From Nannochloropsis oceanica (taxonomy: Eukaryota; Sar; Eustigmatophyceae; Eustigmatales; Monodopsidaceae), in assembly GCA_004519485.1 (NCBI GenBank), contig CP038134.1, positions 496,001 to 560,000 of the forward strand: a stretch of 64,000 bases of DNA, read 5' to 3'. How positions within the stretch are numbered: the first letter of the stretch is position 1; every line of letters begins with the position of its first letter. The position numbers and the translations under genes were made by a program. Shown piece after piece: positions 10,736 to 22,141 of this stretch. The notes below the pieces were generated by a model. It was not told the origin of the DNA, searched no databases, and worked only from the letters and a program-made list of their open reading frames with translations.

Positions 10736-11435
10736 CTAAGGCGCAAGCCCAAAGGAGCTCGTCAAGAACGGGTTCCGCGTCGTTAGGTGCTCTCCCCCGT
10801 ACGGCACTGACTCCTGCTCCGACTCCCCTGCCCCCGGTCTTCCCATCTCCAACAACCCTCCACTCCCTTCAAACGGCTTATATCCCATCTGCGACGGCAA
10901 TGACACAGGGCTCCCTCCCCCCAGGCCCGCCGTATCATCTTCGCTATCATCTCCAGAGTCAGAAAATATCGAGAGTCCATACGAGCCCCTCCCCAAAATC
11001 AAAGCAGCAGCTGATGAGCCTGCCAGGCCCGGTAGTGCGGGCGTGGTTGAGCCGCCGGTAGGACGAAAAGCACTCCATCCCACCGCACCACTCGATCCCC
11101 CATCCAGACTTGAAGTTTCAGTAAACCGCGCGGGCGAAATGGCCGGGTGCTGCTGTTTCTGCTGCTGGTGCTGCTGATGCTGGTACTGCGAGACGTTGGC
11201 ATATCTGCTGTTGCGCGGGGAGTCTGTCCCGGGCCCGAGAGGCGGCTGGACGTGCCCGGCAGCGTTGATCCCACCTGGAGAGCCTGAGGCTTGCATGCCT
11301 GAGCCTTGCGGGGCACTGCCTGAACCGAGATAATTTGGATGAGGGCCTGAATCAGAGCAGTCTAAGAGACCACCCAACATGCTCTCCACCATCTCCTTGG
11401 GCAACTGCGAGGAGTCGTCCAAGGAAGGGAGGCGT

Positions 11436-11473
<38 letters not shown>

Positions 11474-13743
11474 CTGCTGCTGCAAGAACGCCATCTCTTG
11501 TTGCTGCTGTTGTAGGTAGTGGAACTGTGCTCCGTTCAGCGCCGCCCCTGCTCCGGAGGGACTGGCAAAAGAAGGCTTGAAGGCGATCACCTCCTCCTCC
11601 CTCCCTCCCCCCACTCTTTCCCCTCCTCCCCACCCTGGGCCTGCAGAAGCTCTCCTTCCCCATAGTCGACGCATCCCTCCTCCATTATTATGATACTGCC
11701 CAGCTATTCCCACCTGCGCTGCAAACGCAGGCGCCAACACATTCTCACGCCCCTTCACTCGAAACACCCAACAAGCAGGCATTTGCGGATTTGCCGTCAT
11801 CGCCACCACCCCACTCTTCACTCCGACCTCCTTCATGAATCTCACCAATCGCATCGTCCTCCAAGTCGCAGCCAAATCATCCGACACTATCTCGACCTTG
11901 CCCAGCTCTGCCTTCGGCTTCGTCATCAACGCCTTCCCATACACATTTTCCAATGGCTTGAACCCCCTCATATCATACTGCTCCTTCAATATCCTCCCAT
12001 CCGCCGGTATCCAGATCAATTCCTCTGGCAGGCCCGTTGCCGGCCCCACTTTATAACCCCCTGGCAACAGCTGCACCTGTAACTCGCTCGCAACCTTACA
12101 TAGCATCCTCCAGAAATGCTCCCTGATCGCCGCCTCCATCTCCTTCTCTGGTAGACAAGGGCCCCCCGCTATTCCTGACGATCCCAACGATTTGAGGCGC
12201 CAAAACGACGGACGAGACCAAATCCAATCACAGAAAACAACCACCGGCCCCAGTAGTCGAGAACCAGGGGGCTTCGCGGTAGTGTGCTCAGGTTCCTGTC
12301 GGGCCGTCCGCACACAAGCAGCGATCTCCGCCACTACCCCAAAAGCCAAACTTAACGATAAGGCTTGGACAGACGAATCATCCTCTTCGTCGTCGCTGTT
12401 ACTTTTCTTGCTGCTGCTGATGTCCTCCTCGAGGGAGATCAGAGCGGAGAAGACACAAATCGCGACCATGTGCAAGAGGAGGCCGTCGCCAAACGCCGAC
12501 ATCTTGAGCAGCTGTCGCAAATCCAACAACGCCGTGTGCATAGTGTCCATAAATTCTCCCACAGGGAAATGCCCTTTATGCCATCCTGTGGTCTCAGCTT
12601 GTTGCTGTCGGTAGTTGAACAACACGCCGTGCATGTGGACGAAGCGCTGCAGCAGAGACTTGAGCATTGTCGCGCGGGCGATCCCGGCCTGTTGCCCCGT
12701 TATCGTACCAGCAGCTAGCCCCTGTCGTACGCGTTCCTCCTCCTCTTCCGTATCCGCACCATCACCCGTATTTCGATCAGGCATGCCCTGCTTGTTCTTC
12801 TCAAAGAGCAACCCCAAGTTCTCCTTGGCAGTGGGAAACGGGTTCGCACACAGCAACGCACGGCAGTAGCGGTAGACGGCCACGCACTCCGCTTCGGTAT
12901 AGGTAGCCAGGACAGCGAGCTGATTGTGGGGATTCCCACTGGTGGGCATCGCATCTATCGCTTGAAAATACCACTTCTCGGCCTGCGACCAGTCCTTCCG
13001 GGTGCTCTCCGAGTGCAGCTCCCGGTACCGCGCTAAGTCCCCCAAGAAAATCAAGCAGCGATGAATGCTCTTCACGCAGTTCTGCTCCAACGCCTCTGCC
13101 CCCGTTTCCTTTCTCTCTTTTTCCCTTCGTGTGGCCTGCAAGCGCTCGTAACGACCCATCAAGTCCTGGTAGAACGTCAAAGCCTCTGCGATGAACTCAC
13201 CAAACGAAGCACACACAGCATGCAACTCCGCCCGTGCTTTGTGCGCCATGGCCTTGCTCTCTGCATTCGAAGCAGCCGCTGCGTACTTCCGAATCATTTT
13301 GCGGAATTCCTCGATCTTGCGGTAAAAGCAAGTCTTCCACAAGCTTTGGTCCATGTCCTTAGACGCAGCATAGGTCGGGTCTTGGAACAGAAGCCGAACA
13401 TACGCTTCGCGGATAGCATTGCGCAAGCTCTCTATCTCCTCTTGTTCTGTTGGCCGGGAGCGGATCACCTGCTTCAAGGTCTGTTCCTGCTTGGTGGTCA
13501 AGCTAGTTGTGGGTTGGGGGGAGGGGAAAAAGGGAGGAAAGTGTCAGACTAGTGTTTTGGGTGGACGAGAAGCGGAGGGGGATGCTGACATCGGCAGCAA
13601 GCAGATAGAATCAGTGTTACTTTCAATGCGTACGTGGAGGATAAAATAAATCGCTCACGAGTGCCGGGAATCTAGGTTGTGGGGGCAATTAGGATAGCAC
13701 ACACACACACCGTCACGCACCGGTACAATTCGTGGACGTTCAT
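10736..13743 (-). CDS. SMG7: SMG7/EST1-like nonsense-mediated decay factor
   Basis: Two exons: a 23-nt first exon 13743-13721 (MNVHELYR, donor GTGCGT, phase 2) and 13502-10736, 929 residues in all. The long exon has no ATG before its conserved N-terminus, so the short exon is needed to supply the start. Residues ~1-190 and ~190-290 match the 14-3-3-like and helical EST1 domains of SMG5/6/7: 'SLWKTCFYRKIEEFRKMI', 'IHRCLIFLGDLARYRELH', then 'AIDAMPTSGNPHNQLAVLAT', 'AVYRYCRALLCANPFPTAKE' and 'NLGLLFEKNKQ'. These domains bind phosphorylated UPF1. The C-terminal third is low complexity with His, Gln, Ser and Gly runs. No PIN nuclease motif is seen, so SMG7 or EST1 fits better than SMG6. Confidence 0.88.
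11437..11474 (-). repeat. (CAT)n run coding for His in SMG7
   Basis: Twelve consecutive histidine codons read on the minus strand, next to Gln codons on both sides, in the disordered C-terminal part of SMG7. Confidence 0.9.
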
Positions 13744-13794
13744 CTTTCCGCCTTGGAGTGCTGCAGCTATGCCAAGTCTTCTATCTCCAACGCT

Positions 13795-14440
13795 TTAGTC
13801 CTCTCCCTTATAGCGCCGCACGTATGCCACGCCCTTTCCTTGAGCTTGCCGCAACTTGCTGTCGAGACGCGTCAGAGTGCGGCCGCCCTGGCCTTTTTCA
13901 CCTGAGTGGCCCTTGTACTCACTCTTCTTCTTCCGACCTTGCTGTGCCTGTCAAGTGTGTGGCAACGGTGGTGACGAAGAAAATCGAGAATTGATTCGAG
14001 TCTCGTGGGATTTGATTGACACGCGTGCGGCTAGAGGACGAGCAGAGAGACGAGGAACGAGGGACCAGAGCGGCGACGCAGAATAAGAACAAGTACAAGA
14101 GAGAGGCTCTATGCGGCCAAGGGGTCTCAAATAGGAGATTGTAACGCAACCCCGACAACAAAGACGTCCATCTAGAATGTCCTACACTGCTATTGGCATA
14201 ATTGGTTGTTTCTGGAGGCCGAGACAGCTTCCCAAAATAGAATCTGTGACGACTTACCTCGGGCTCGCTGCTGCTGCTGACGCCACCTGTCAGCCGTTAA
14301 AGAGGAATGAGGAAAGAGAGAGGGGCTGTAGGGCAAGTTTAGAGCACTAGATGTACTATGGCGTGGGGAAATGGTCCTTCGGCGCATTTCCGGCATCCCT
14401 GCGCTACATTGTGCGACCTGCTGCAGCATGTACATCGTGT
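13795..14440 (-). CDS. possible small split gene, basic C-terminus (unresolved)
   Basis: Between SMG7 and the plastid-protein gene on the minus strand lies a strong donor (GAG|GTAAGT near 14257) after an acceptor-like CAG at about 14288, and farther down a reading frame ending at 13795 with codon-like composition ('SEYKGHSGEKGQGGRTLTRL', then 'GKGVAYVRRYKGED'). The end of this frame is only ~50 bases from the SMG7 start codon. I cannot join the pieces with certainty or name the product, because alternative acceptors give different frames. It could instead be 5' leader exons of SMG7. Reported so the stretch is not read as empty. Confidence 0.25.
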
Positions 14441-14815
14441 GAAATTTCAAAATTACACAATCTCTCCTTTCAATCTCTGGTCGTGTACAAGTAAGGTCCT
14501 AGCAGCACTTCGGATATTCGTCTATAAGTTTACGTTTTCGTTCTTTTGCATTGAATGTATGTTTTTCCTTGGTCTACATGCGGGGCTGCTCTTTTCAATC
14601 GATGTTTATCTTGGAAGGTCGTCAACAGGCGGCCGAAAACGAAGTTCCAACAAACTCTCAGATTATTTGTATGTATGCTCCGATCAATTTTAAGTGTGTG
14701 ATAAAGTTGTGATAAACTTATTTCTTCCCCCTTTCTCTCGCCCGCTCTCACTCATGTACATCCTTGTCCTTCTCTGTCCTCCCTCTTCCCTCCCGTCCTA
14801 CTCCTACTCCCTTAC

Positions 14816-16341
14816 TCAGTCCGACCCCAGAAGCTCGACATCCACATTCTGTAGTCCCTTAAAAGCCAACGCGTCCTCCACCAACTCCGCCTCCACGCTC
14901 TTCAATAATCGCCATGTGCCATCCGGCATCCACTGTCCCAAAACCGACACAGGCTCCTGGTATACCACCACCCGGTACTTCGACCCCTGAAACTCGAAGT
15001 CACATAACATTTCCGACTCCATCAATGGGCTCCGCTTATCAAGCCCTTCCGCGGCGTCAGTCGCATAATCCTCGTCATTCACGTCTGCAAAGAACGCAGC
15101 ATCCAGTCGGTCCATGCTCGCTGCTGCCTCCTCCTCTGCCTCCAGAATAGCCGCAGCCTCCGCAGCCTCCGCCTCTACCAGGACCCCTTCCATACCACCA
15201 CTTCCATCCTCCTCTTCGACTCCTCCCGGCATCCCTCCATTCTGTCCCTGTCTAATGGCCTCCTGCAGACGTGCCTCGAGGTGGGACAATCCCTGCTGCT
15301 GCTGCACGTTGAACGGCTGCTTCCAAGACAGGTACTCCGTCTGCGGTCGCTCCAGGCCCCGAACCGTCAAGGTACTCGCAGTCCAGAGCAGCTCCACACC
15401 ATCCTTTTTCAAGATGCGGTTAGCACGACGAAGGAGCGCGGACATGGACTGGGAGTCCACGTCGACAGGAAAGACGAATTCATCCAGAATGGCAGCCGCC
15501 CGGTCTTTGGTCCGGCACAGGGCAAATCGCGTGTCTTTCACCACGGCGATCGTCTCAACTACCCCCGTGATACCCAACTTGTGCTCCCTGTCCAAAATGC
15601 GAATTTTGATATTGGAGTCCGCGGGCATGTTCTGAATGAGCACGCCCCGTCGGGGCGTGCTCAGAGAAGAGACACCGATGCTAGGAAAGCCAGTCCCGGA
15701 CGAGGACGAGGATGAAGACGAGCCTGAAGAGCCAATGCTGGGGAAGCCGTCACCTAAAGACGGAAACCCGTCGCTGCTGGCGAAGAGACCGCCCTTGTCG
15801 AACTCACCGCTAGAAAATGTGCTGTTGTGGTCGTAAATAAGAGAGATCGGAGGGGGAAAGAAGGGGATAATGCTGGTGTCAGATACTTCTATATGGGTTC
15901 ATCGACCAGGGGAATTTGTACGAATCTCTCGTCTTCTGTCCCAAATGCACATGAGCTGCAAGGTAATGCTGTTTTCCCCGCCTTCCTCCCACTTTCCCGC
16001 CTTGCTTCGTCGGAAGACAGAAAACCCCCATACCCACGATCCAATATCCCTACGACAAACATACCCTCGGGCACCCAAGTCTCCTCGTCGGCCTGTACGA
16101 GGAACGGGAGGGAAGGGGCAACAGACGTCAGATAAGGTTTGGTAACGCAAAGACAGGCATGTCTGCTGACACAAGTAACTTCGACTGCATTTTGTTCTAC
16201 GCTTCACTGGCTCAACCAAAACGTACCGCCAAGGGCGCTCCGACGAGACAGCTCTGCAGAAGGAACCAGAAATGCAGTGCTGGCGGGTAGGAGGCACATC
16301 ACGGCCGCCGCGCTTAGCAACACAGGCATCCGCATCATCAT
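14816..16341 (-). CDS. unknown plastid-targeted protein, three exons
   Basis: Exons 16341-16227, 16092-16065 (28 nt) and 15821-14816, donors GTACGT and GTATGT; phases match at both junctions, giving 382 residues. Exon 1 encodes a signal peptide ending 'LLPASTAFLVPS', the ASAFAP-like motif, then an Arg/Ser-rich stretch ('ELSRRSALGGRRGDLGARG') as expected of a heterokont plastid transit peptide. The mature part has a Ser-rich linker, a beta-rich domain ('SNIKIRILDREHKLGITGVV', later 'SQSMSALLRRANRILKKDGV'), an acidic Ala/Glu helix and a C-terminal strand-rich segment ('KYRVVVYQEPVSVLG'). I do not recognise the family. The C-terminal part is loosely like small plastid/cyanobacterial DUF domains, which I cannot confirm. 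Three consecutive ATGs open the frame. Confidence 0.68.
15637..15663. repeat. near-perfect GC-rich inverted repeat in coding sequence
   Basis: Thirteen-base arms around a single central base (core CACGCCCCG-T-CGGGGCGTG), inside exon 3 of the plastid-protein gene, where the transit region meets the mature domain. On RNA it would form a very stable hairpin with almost no loop. Confidence 0.85.
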
Positions 16342-16396
16342 GCCTTCGACGCGATTTCTATTTCTGTATCGGATTGTGCGGAAGGGTGTTCATGAG

Positions 16397-16414
16397 GCAC
16401 CACATATGTGGTGC
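16397..16414. promoter_or_regulatory. 18-bp perfect palindrome upstream of the plastid-protein gene
   Basis: The sequence GCACCACATATGTGGTGC is its own reverse complement and lies 55 bases upstream of the start codon at 16341. A dimeric regulator could bind it; no family is assigned. Confidence 0.5.
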
Positions 16415-16979
16415 GCGTGCTTTCATCCAGGATCAATGAGTAGTTTTTTTGCTTTTCCATGCTAGAGAGGTATGAGAGCATGGCCAGGGCAGACTGTAAA
16501 CAGACCTGTTCGGAAGTCGAGTCAGGAAGAAGAAAATTGCGAAGAAGCAAGTAAGACGTGATCACATGCATCGCCTTCGATCCGTTCTACTGCAGGTTGC
16601 ATGCGATAGTTCTAGAGATATGTAGGACAAAACAAAAACAAAAAACAACACCCTCCCTCCCCACCATCCTCACCCCCATCTCGTTTTGTCTTGGTTTACC
16701 GCGTTGTTTCTTTTCGTTTTTCGATGTACATGTATGCAGCAGGAAGAGGTTTTCACTCTCCTGTTCTCCCGAACTGTCGCCTTTCCAAGTGTCTTGTCCA
16801 TTCCACCCCTTCCCTTCACACCACCCCCTCCATCACACCACAAAAAAGAAGACAGCTTCCATTAATACTCGCTTTCTCCTTCATTTGGCACTCCAGCTTG
16901 AGACTTTCATCCATTCTCTCATGTTCCCCATACACTCCTTCGATTCCCCCTTCCTGAAAAGTACCACATCCCCCGCAAT

Positions 16980-19900
16980 CTACAACCCAACGCGCCGCGG
17001 TGTCCACCGACCCGGCGTCGCCAATCGTCCGCTCAACACCTTGGGAGTCTCTCGAAGTTGCGCCGCCATCCGTGCTGCTCTCTCATCTTCCTCCCTCTGC
17101 AACGCCACCTTCATCTCCTCCTCCATACTCTCCTTCAGCGCTGCCTCCTCCCTCCGCCTCTCCATGCGATTCACGGAACTTTCATGCAGAGAAAAGAAGG
17201 CAGGGCCAAGCTCCGCGAGCCACTCCGGCTCAATGGCCGTGATACACTGCATAAAACTCTTAGACGTCATGACCAACTCGTGATAAGTGACATAATCAGG
17301 CGTATACCCCAACCCAGCCAATGCCGAAGTTGGATGAACATGACAAGGGATGCCCGTCAACAAATTCCTATAATCACCCAAACCCTTCATTAATGCCGAG
17401 TTGTAAAAATACGCAGAACAAATCGCCTTGCGGACCCGATCCCAGTTCGAATTGCCTGCTGCAACTAGGGACATGCGTTGGGACTGCATGATATCCGAGA
17501 GCTGCCCGTGGATCTCCCGTGCTTTCTTCAAGGACTTGGCATGGAGGAAATGTTCCCCACACCACTGCGCGCTGTACCGATTCTTCTTCCATTGCAAATA
17601 CACATTGAGATGGGTCAAGTGGTCGGATTCAGGTACAAAAAATTTCTCCCGCTTCGCATCGGACTCCTCCGCTCTATCCTTGGGCCTGAAAAAGACCGGC
17701 GGGGCCGAGAGCATACTCACCACAATCAGCACCTCCTCCGAACACTTCAAATCGTGCGACACTATCAACATCTTGGCCAACGGCGGGTCAATCGGAAACT
17801 CAGCCATTTTCCTCCCCAACGGAGTCAATTGCCCCGTATTGTCAAGCGCCCCCAGAATCCACAACTGATACATCGAATTCTGCAAATTTTCCTGTGGGGG
17901 CGGGTCCATGAAATCAAACTCCTTCAGATCAGTCACGCCTAAGCTCTTGAGCAACAACACGACATTCGCCAGGTTGGTCCGCTGGATTTCGGGCACTTGG
18001 GTTTTCAACAGCTCGTCGCGGTATTGCCGTTCGGTGTAGAGGCGGTAGCAATGCCCCGGGCCGGTCCGGCCTGCCCGGCCTGCGCGTTGATCGGAGTTGG
18101 CTTGAGCGACGGGTGTGACGAGGAGGGAGTCCATGCCGATGGAGGGGTTGTAGACCTTGAGCTTGGAAAAGCCGCAGTCAATGACATATTTGACCCCGTC
18201 GACCGTGACAGAGGTTTCGGCGATGTTGGTGGAGACGACGCATTTTCGGACGGACTTCTCAGTTGCTTCAAAGGCCTTAGATTGCTGGTCGGAAGACAGG
18301 TTTGAGAAGAGGGGAAGAAGGAGGAGAGGAGGCACACGGTCCGCACCCAAGTCCATCATTCGCTCAGCAATGACTTCACAGACCGTCTCGATATCTTCTT
18401 GGCCAGTCATGAACAACAAGATGTCCCCGGGAGGGTGTGAGAGGTGGATGGCCAGGGCTTGCTTCACTGCAGCATCCACGTAGTCCTCCACACTCGTCTT
18501 CGCGTACACCCGCTCCACAGGAAACGTCCTCCCTGGAATCTCGAACACCGGGACACCACCGAAGAAGTCGCTAAACCTCTTGGAGTCCAGCGTGGCACTC
18601 GTGACAATCAACTTCAAATCTCTCCTCCTCTGCGCCACTTTCCGCAACATCCCGAATAACACATCAGTATTTAGACTCCGTTCGTGCGCCTCATCCATCA
18701 CGATCGCTGAATACGAGTCCAGATCCGGCTCTCTCAGAGACTCCCTCAACAAAATCCCGTCCGTCATGTACTTGATCACCGTCTTGTCCGATGTGCAATC
18801 ATCGAAACGAATCGAATACCCTACCTCCTCCCCCAACTCCACCCCCATCTCATCCGCCACCCGCATTGCCACCGTCGTCGCTGCCACGCGCCTCGGCTGC
18901 GTACACGTAACCATCCCCAATTCCGTGAAGCCCTCTTCGTGCAGATATTGAGTCATTTGCGTCGTTTTCCCGGAGCCCGTCTCCCCCACAATGATGACGA
19001 TGGGGTTCTCCCGAATGACAGTTAAAAGCTCCTCGCGCACGGTATAGATTGGCAAGTACTGCCTCTGTTCCGCCATGCTCTTACTCTTCGAAAACTCACT
19101 CTGACCCTCCTTCTTCATCTCCTTCAAGTGCTCGCTGAACTTACTGTCCTTCCTATAATCATAATCCTCTTCCTCTTCCTCCCCTCCCTCTCCAGCACCC
19201 GTCGACCCAGCAGCCCCCTTTGTACTTGTACCTTCCTTTCCTTCCTCTCCTCCTTCTTCCTTCAACCCCATCGCCTCCCCCATCCTACTTCCGCCCAGCT
19301 CCCAAAACCTTTGCCGCATCTTCCCCCTCTCCCTCCGTTCCCTCCGTTCCCTGACCAACGCCGAGCCCTTCTTGCTCAAGATGGCCATGTCAGACGTGGG
19401 CTCTTTCACCACCGACACAGTCGTCAACTGCTTCGAGAACGTCACGCGACCGTCGATAAACGGGGGCTTGGTATGATGCACATTCAGCCTCACCCTCGTC
19501 TCCTCCTCGTCCACAAAATCCATGTCCACCTCGTTTCGCACCGCCACCCCCGACGTCAATAACCGGTTCTCCTCCCAGGCGTTCTGGTCGGCTGCCAGCT
19601 GGTTCTTCCTTGAATTCTGCTGTTGCCGCAGTCTGTTTGCTTCCCCTTTCTCCTGAGCCTTGATCATGGCCTCCTCCTTCTCTCGCATTTTATCAGGGTC
19701 TCCTAGAAAGGCTTCCTCCCCTCTTGACACGCCCTCCTCAGACAAATAGAACGCCTCAAAATACTCTTCATCCTCTTCTTCCTCCTCCTCCTTCCTTTTC
19801 CTCCTCCTTCCCCCTCCCCCTCCTCGCCCTGCATCCCCATTTCCCTCTCCTTTTCTTCCATCAGCAAAATAGGCCGCCTCCCTTCCATCCTGTCTCATGG

Positions 19901-21737
19901 CTGCCCGCCAATCAAATGGCGTCTCCCCCCCCTCCTCCTTCTCTCCCTCCCATCCTCGTCCTCGATCTCTCTGCTCAGTCTCCCATGCCGCTTCGGCAGG
20001 ATCCACAGGCGTGCGCCCGTACAAAGAATCCGATGGCGTGGGGCGTGGTGACGGTAACGGGGTCGCACCCTGTGTCCCTCCTTCCCTTCCTCTCTCCCTC
20101 CCTCCTCCCGACCGTCGCACAGACTGCAAATTCTCAGGTGCCTCCCACTCGTCTTCGTCCATCCCGAGCCCGCTCCGAGAGGGGATAGGTGGTGCTGCTT
20201 CCCGCCTTGCCCGGCTACGACTGCTACTGCTGCTGCTACTGCTGCTCACATTGTAACCACCATCCCTCCGTTCGCTCCGTGGCCTCTCTCTCTCGCTCCT
20301 TTCTCTGCTCCTACTCTTGCTACTGCTTCGTCGGCGCTTCGATAAATACGAGGAGTAAGGGGGGCTGGAACTACGACTCCTCCGACGCCCTCCCTCCCTC
20401 CCTCCCTCCCTCGTTCGCTCCTGCTCCCTATCCCTTGATCGACTTCGACTGTGTCGCCGCTGTGAGAAAGAGGTGGAGGAGGGCCGTCCATCCCGTCCTC
20501 GATCCCTCCCGTCTCTCCCTCTCTCCCCATCCCTGTCTCTGCTCTCCTCCGAATGCCAACGCCTTCGTCGCTCCTCCTCCCTCTCCCTCTCCCTCCTCCC
20601 ATCCAGTTCCTTCGCGGACCCTCTCTCCGTTAATGCCAGCCCTCCCCCTCTCCCTCGCTGTCGCTCCCTCTCCTCTACTTCTCTCCGTGTCTCCCTATTT
20701 ACGCCTCCTGGATGAGAAGGGGTGTCAGGCTCCCTTCTCGAGCGGTACGATCGTTTTTCGCCCGTCATCTTGAAAGTAGAAGTTTTTCGGAAACCCACTC
20801 CTCCACCAAAATCCACCCTTCCTTTCTCTCTCCCATCTTCCTCCTCCTTCTTGACAGGGAGGAAGCCGTCCTCTTTCTCCTCCTCTTCGCCATCAGCCTC
20901 CTCCTGCCCCCGCGTTTCCTTCATCATTTTCTCGGCTCTTTTCCTTGCCGCCAATCGATCTAACCCTAGCATGGATTTACGCTCTTTTCCCCCAAGCCCT
21001 CCAGGCAATGTGTCCTGGTCGTCAGATTTACTCACAGGCTTCATAAAAATTGGTTTTAGACCGTCGTCTTTCCGGGCGTGTCGCAGCCCTCCCTTTATAT
21101 TGGGGGGGGAGGAAGAAGAGGAGGAGGAAGGAGACATGACAAATCCGTCCATTCCCTTGCGCATCCCTAGTCCTGATGAAGGAAATGATGATGATATGGA
21201 GGAGGAGGCGGAGGAGGAGGAGGAGGAGAAGGAAGAGGAGGTTGAGCTGTATTCTCCTGCCGTCGCATAGGCTTGGCGGTACCGTTGCTTGATTGTGTGG
21301 TGCAGCTCAGTGAGGAGGGTGGTGTTGATAGGAGCCATTTGCAAGGCTTTAGCACGAAAGGCATCGACGCTTCCCTCGTGGATGAGGCCGAGACGGACGA
21401 GCTTCCGGCCGAGGGTCATGTTGTTGCTCTGTTTTGGGTGGGTGGAGTAAGAGTGGGTGAAGAAAAGGCGATGAAAGGGTGGGATGGTAGCCGAGATGGA
21501 GCTGCCGGCGGCTGTAGCATGCGCGTGACGCAAGGGTTGGATCTTTCAGGCTTCGCATAGACACGGTGGACCGATCAATGGTCAGGGAAAATGGCAGGGA
21601 TTGGTACCAAGAGCATGTAGAGTCGTACGCACCGAGAGGTTGAGTGCCCGGGCGACCTCGGTGGCCACACGCATGGCCAAGGACTCATCCCGCAACGTGG
21701 CCTCTTGCGCCACCTTGGCTTTCTTGGTATGCTCCAT
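16980..21737 (-). CDS. PRP16: DEAH-box splicing helicase Prp16 (DHX38)
   Basis: Exon 1 is 21737-21633 (35 codons, donor GTGCGT) and exon 2 is 21428-16980, joined in phase 0: 1517 residues. The open frame of exon 2 continues upstream to 21533, but the splice makes better sense ('ALNLS' joined to '[10 protein letters not shown]'). The N-terminal ~800 residues are charged and RS-like (SRSRSRDRE-type runs) and contain the Prp16-type '[16 protein letters not shown]'. The helicase core follows: motif I GETGSGKT ~850, DEAH ~944, SAT ~981 and [10 protein letters not shown] ~1152, then winged-helix, ratchet and OB domains ('[16 protein letters not shown]', 'HPTSAL'). Prp16 remodels the spliceosome after the first catalytic step. 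Domain order and length fit DHX38 rather than Prp2 or Prp22. The gene is divergent from uL22m. Confidence 0.93.
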
Positions 21738-22141
21738 CTTGAGTCTGACTTTGATGTCGTGTCGCCGGCGCGGTGAGGGAGAGGTGGTGTAATGGAAGGG
21801 CTAGCCAGGAGTGAAAGGAAATGCTGCGGCTGCGGCTGCCGCTTTGGCTTGGCGTCTCTGTCGGTGTGCCTTCATTAAACAAGGGGGAAGGGAAACAATG
21901 TAAGCGTAAGAATGAGACATGATGAATGTCTGAGTCCCGTCGGCAAGGCTTGGTGTATAGCTTCGAAAGTATAAAAAGAGACAATGTGGTACATGGAGGA
22001 ATGATGGGGCCTTTGTTCGCCGCGACTCAACCATCGCTGCTCTCTCATCACATATAGGAAGGATTTGTGTCACACGTGTGCGCACAGACACCCATGTGCA
22101 CCCCCACATCTTCTCTCAGGCGATCAATCAAGTTTTCTTTG
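21738..22141. promoter_or_regulatory. shared upstream region of PRP16 and uL22m
   Basis: About 400 bases between divergent start codons, with no recognisable core motif. It is pyrimidine- and purine-mixed without long repeats. Confidence 0.4.
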
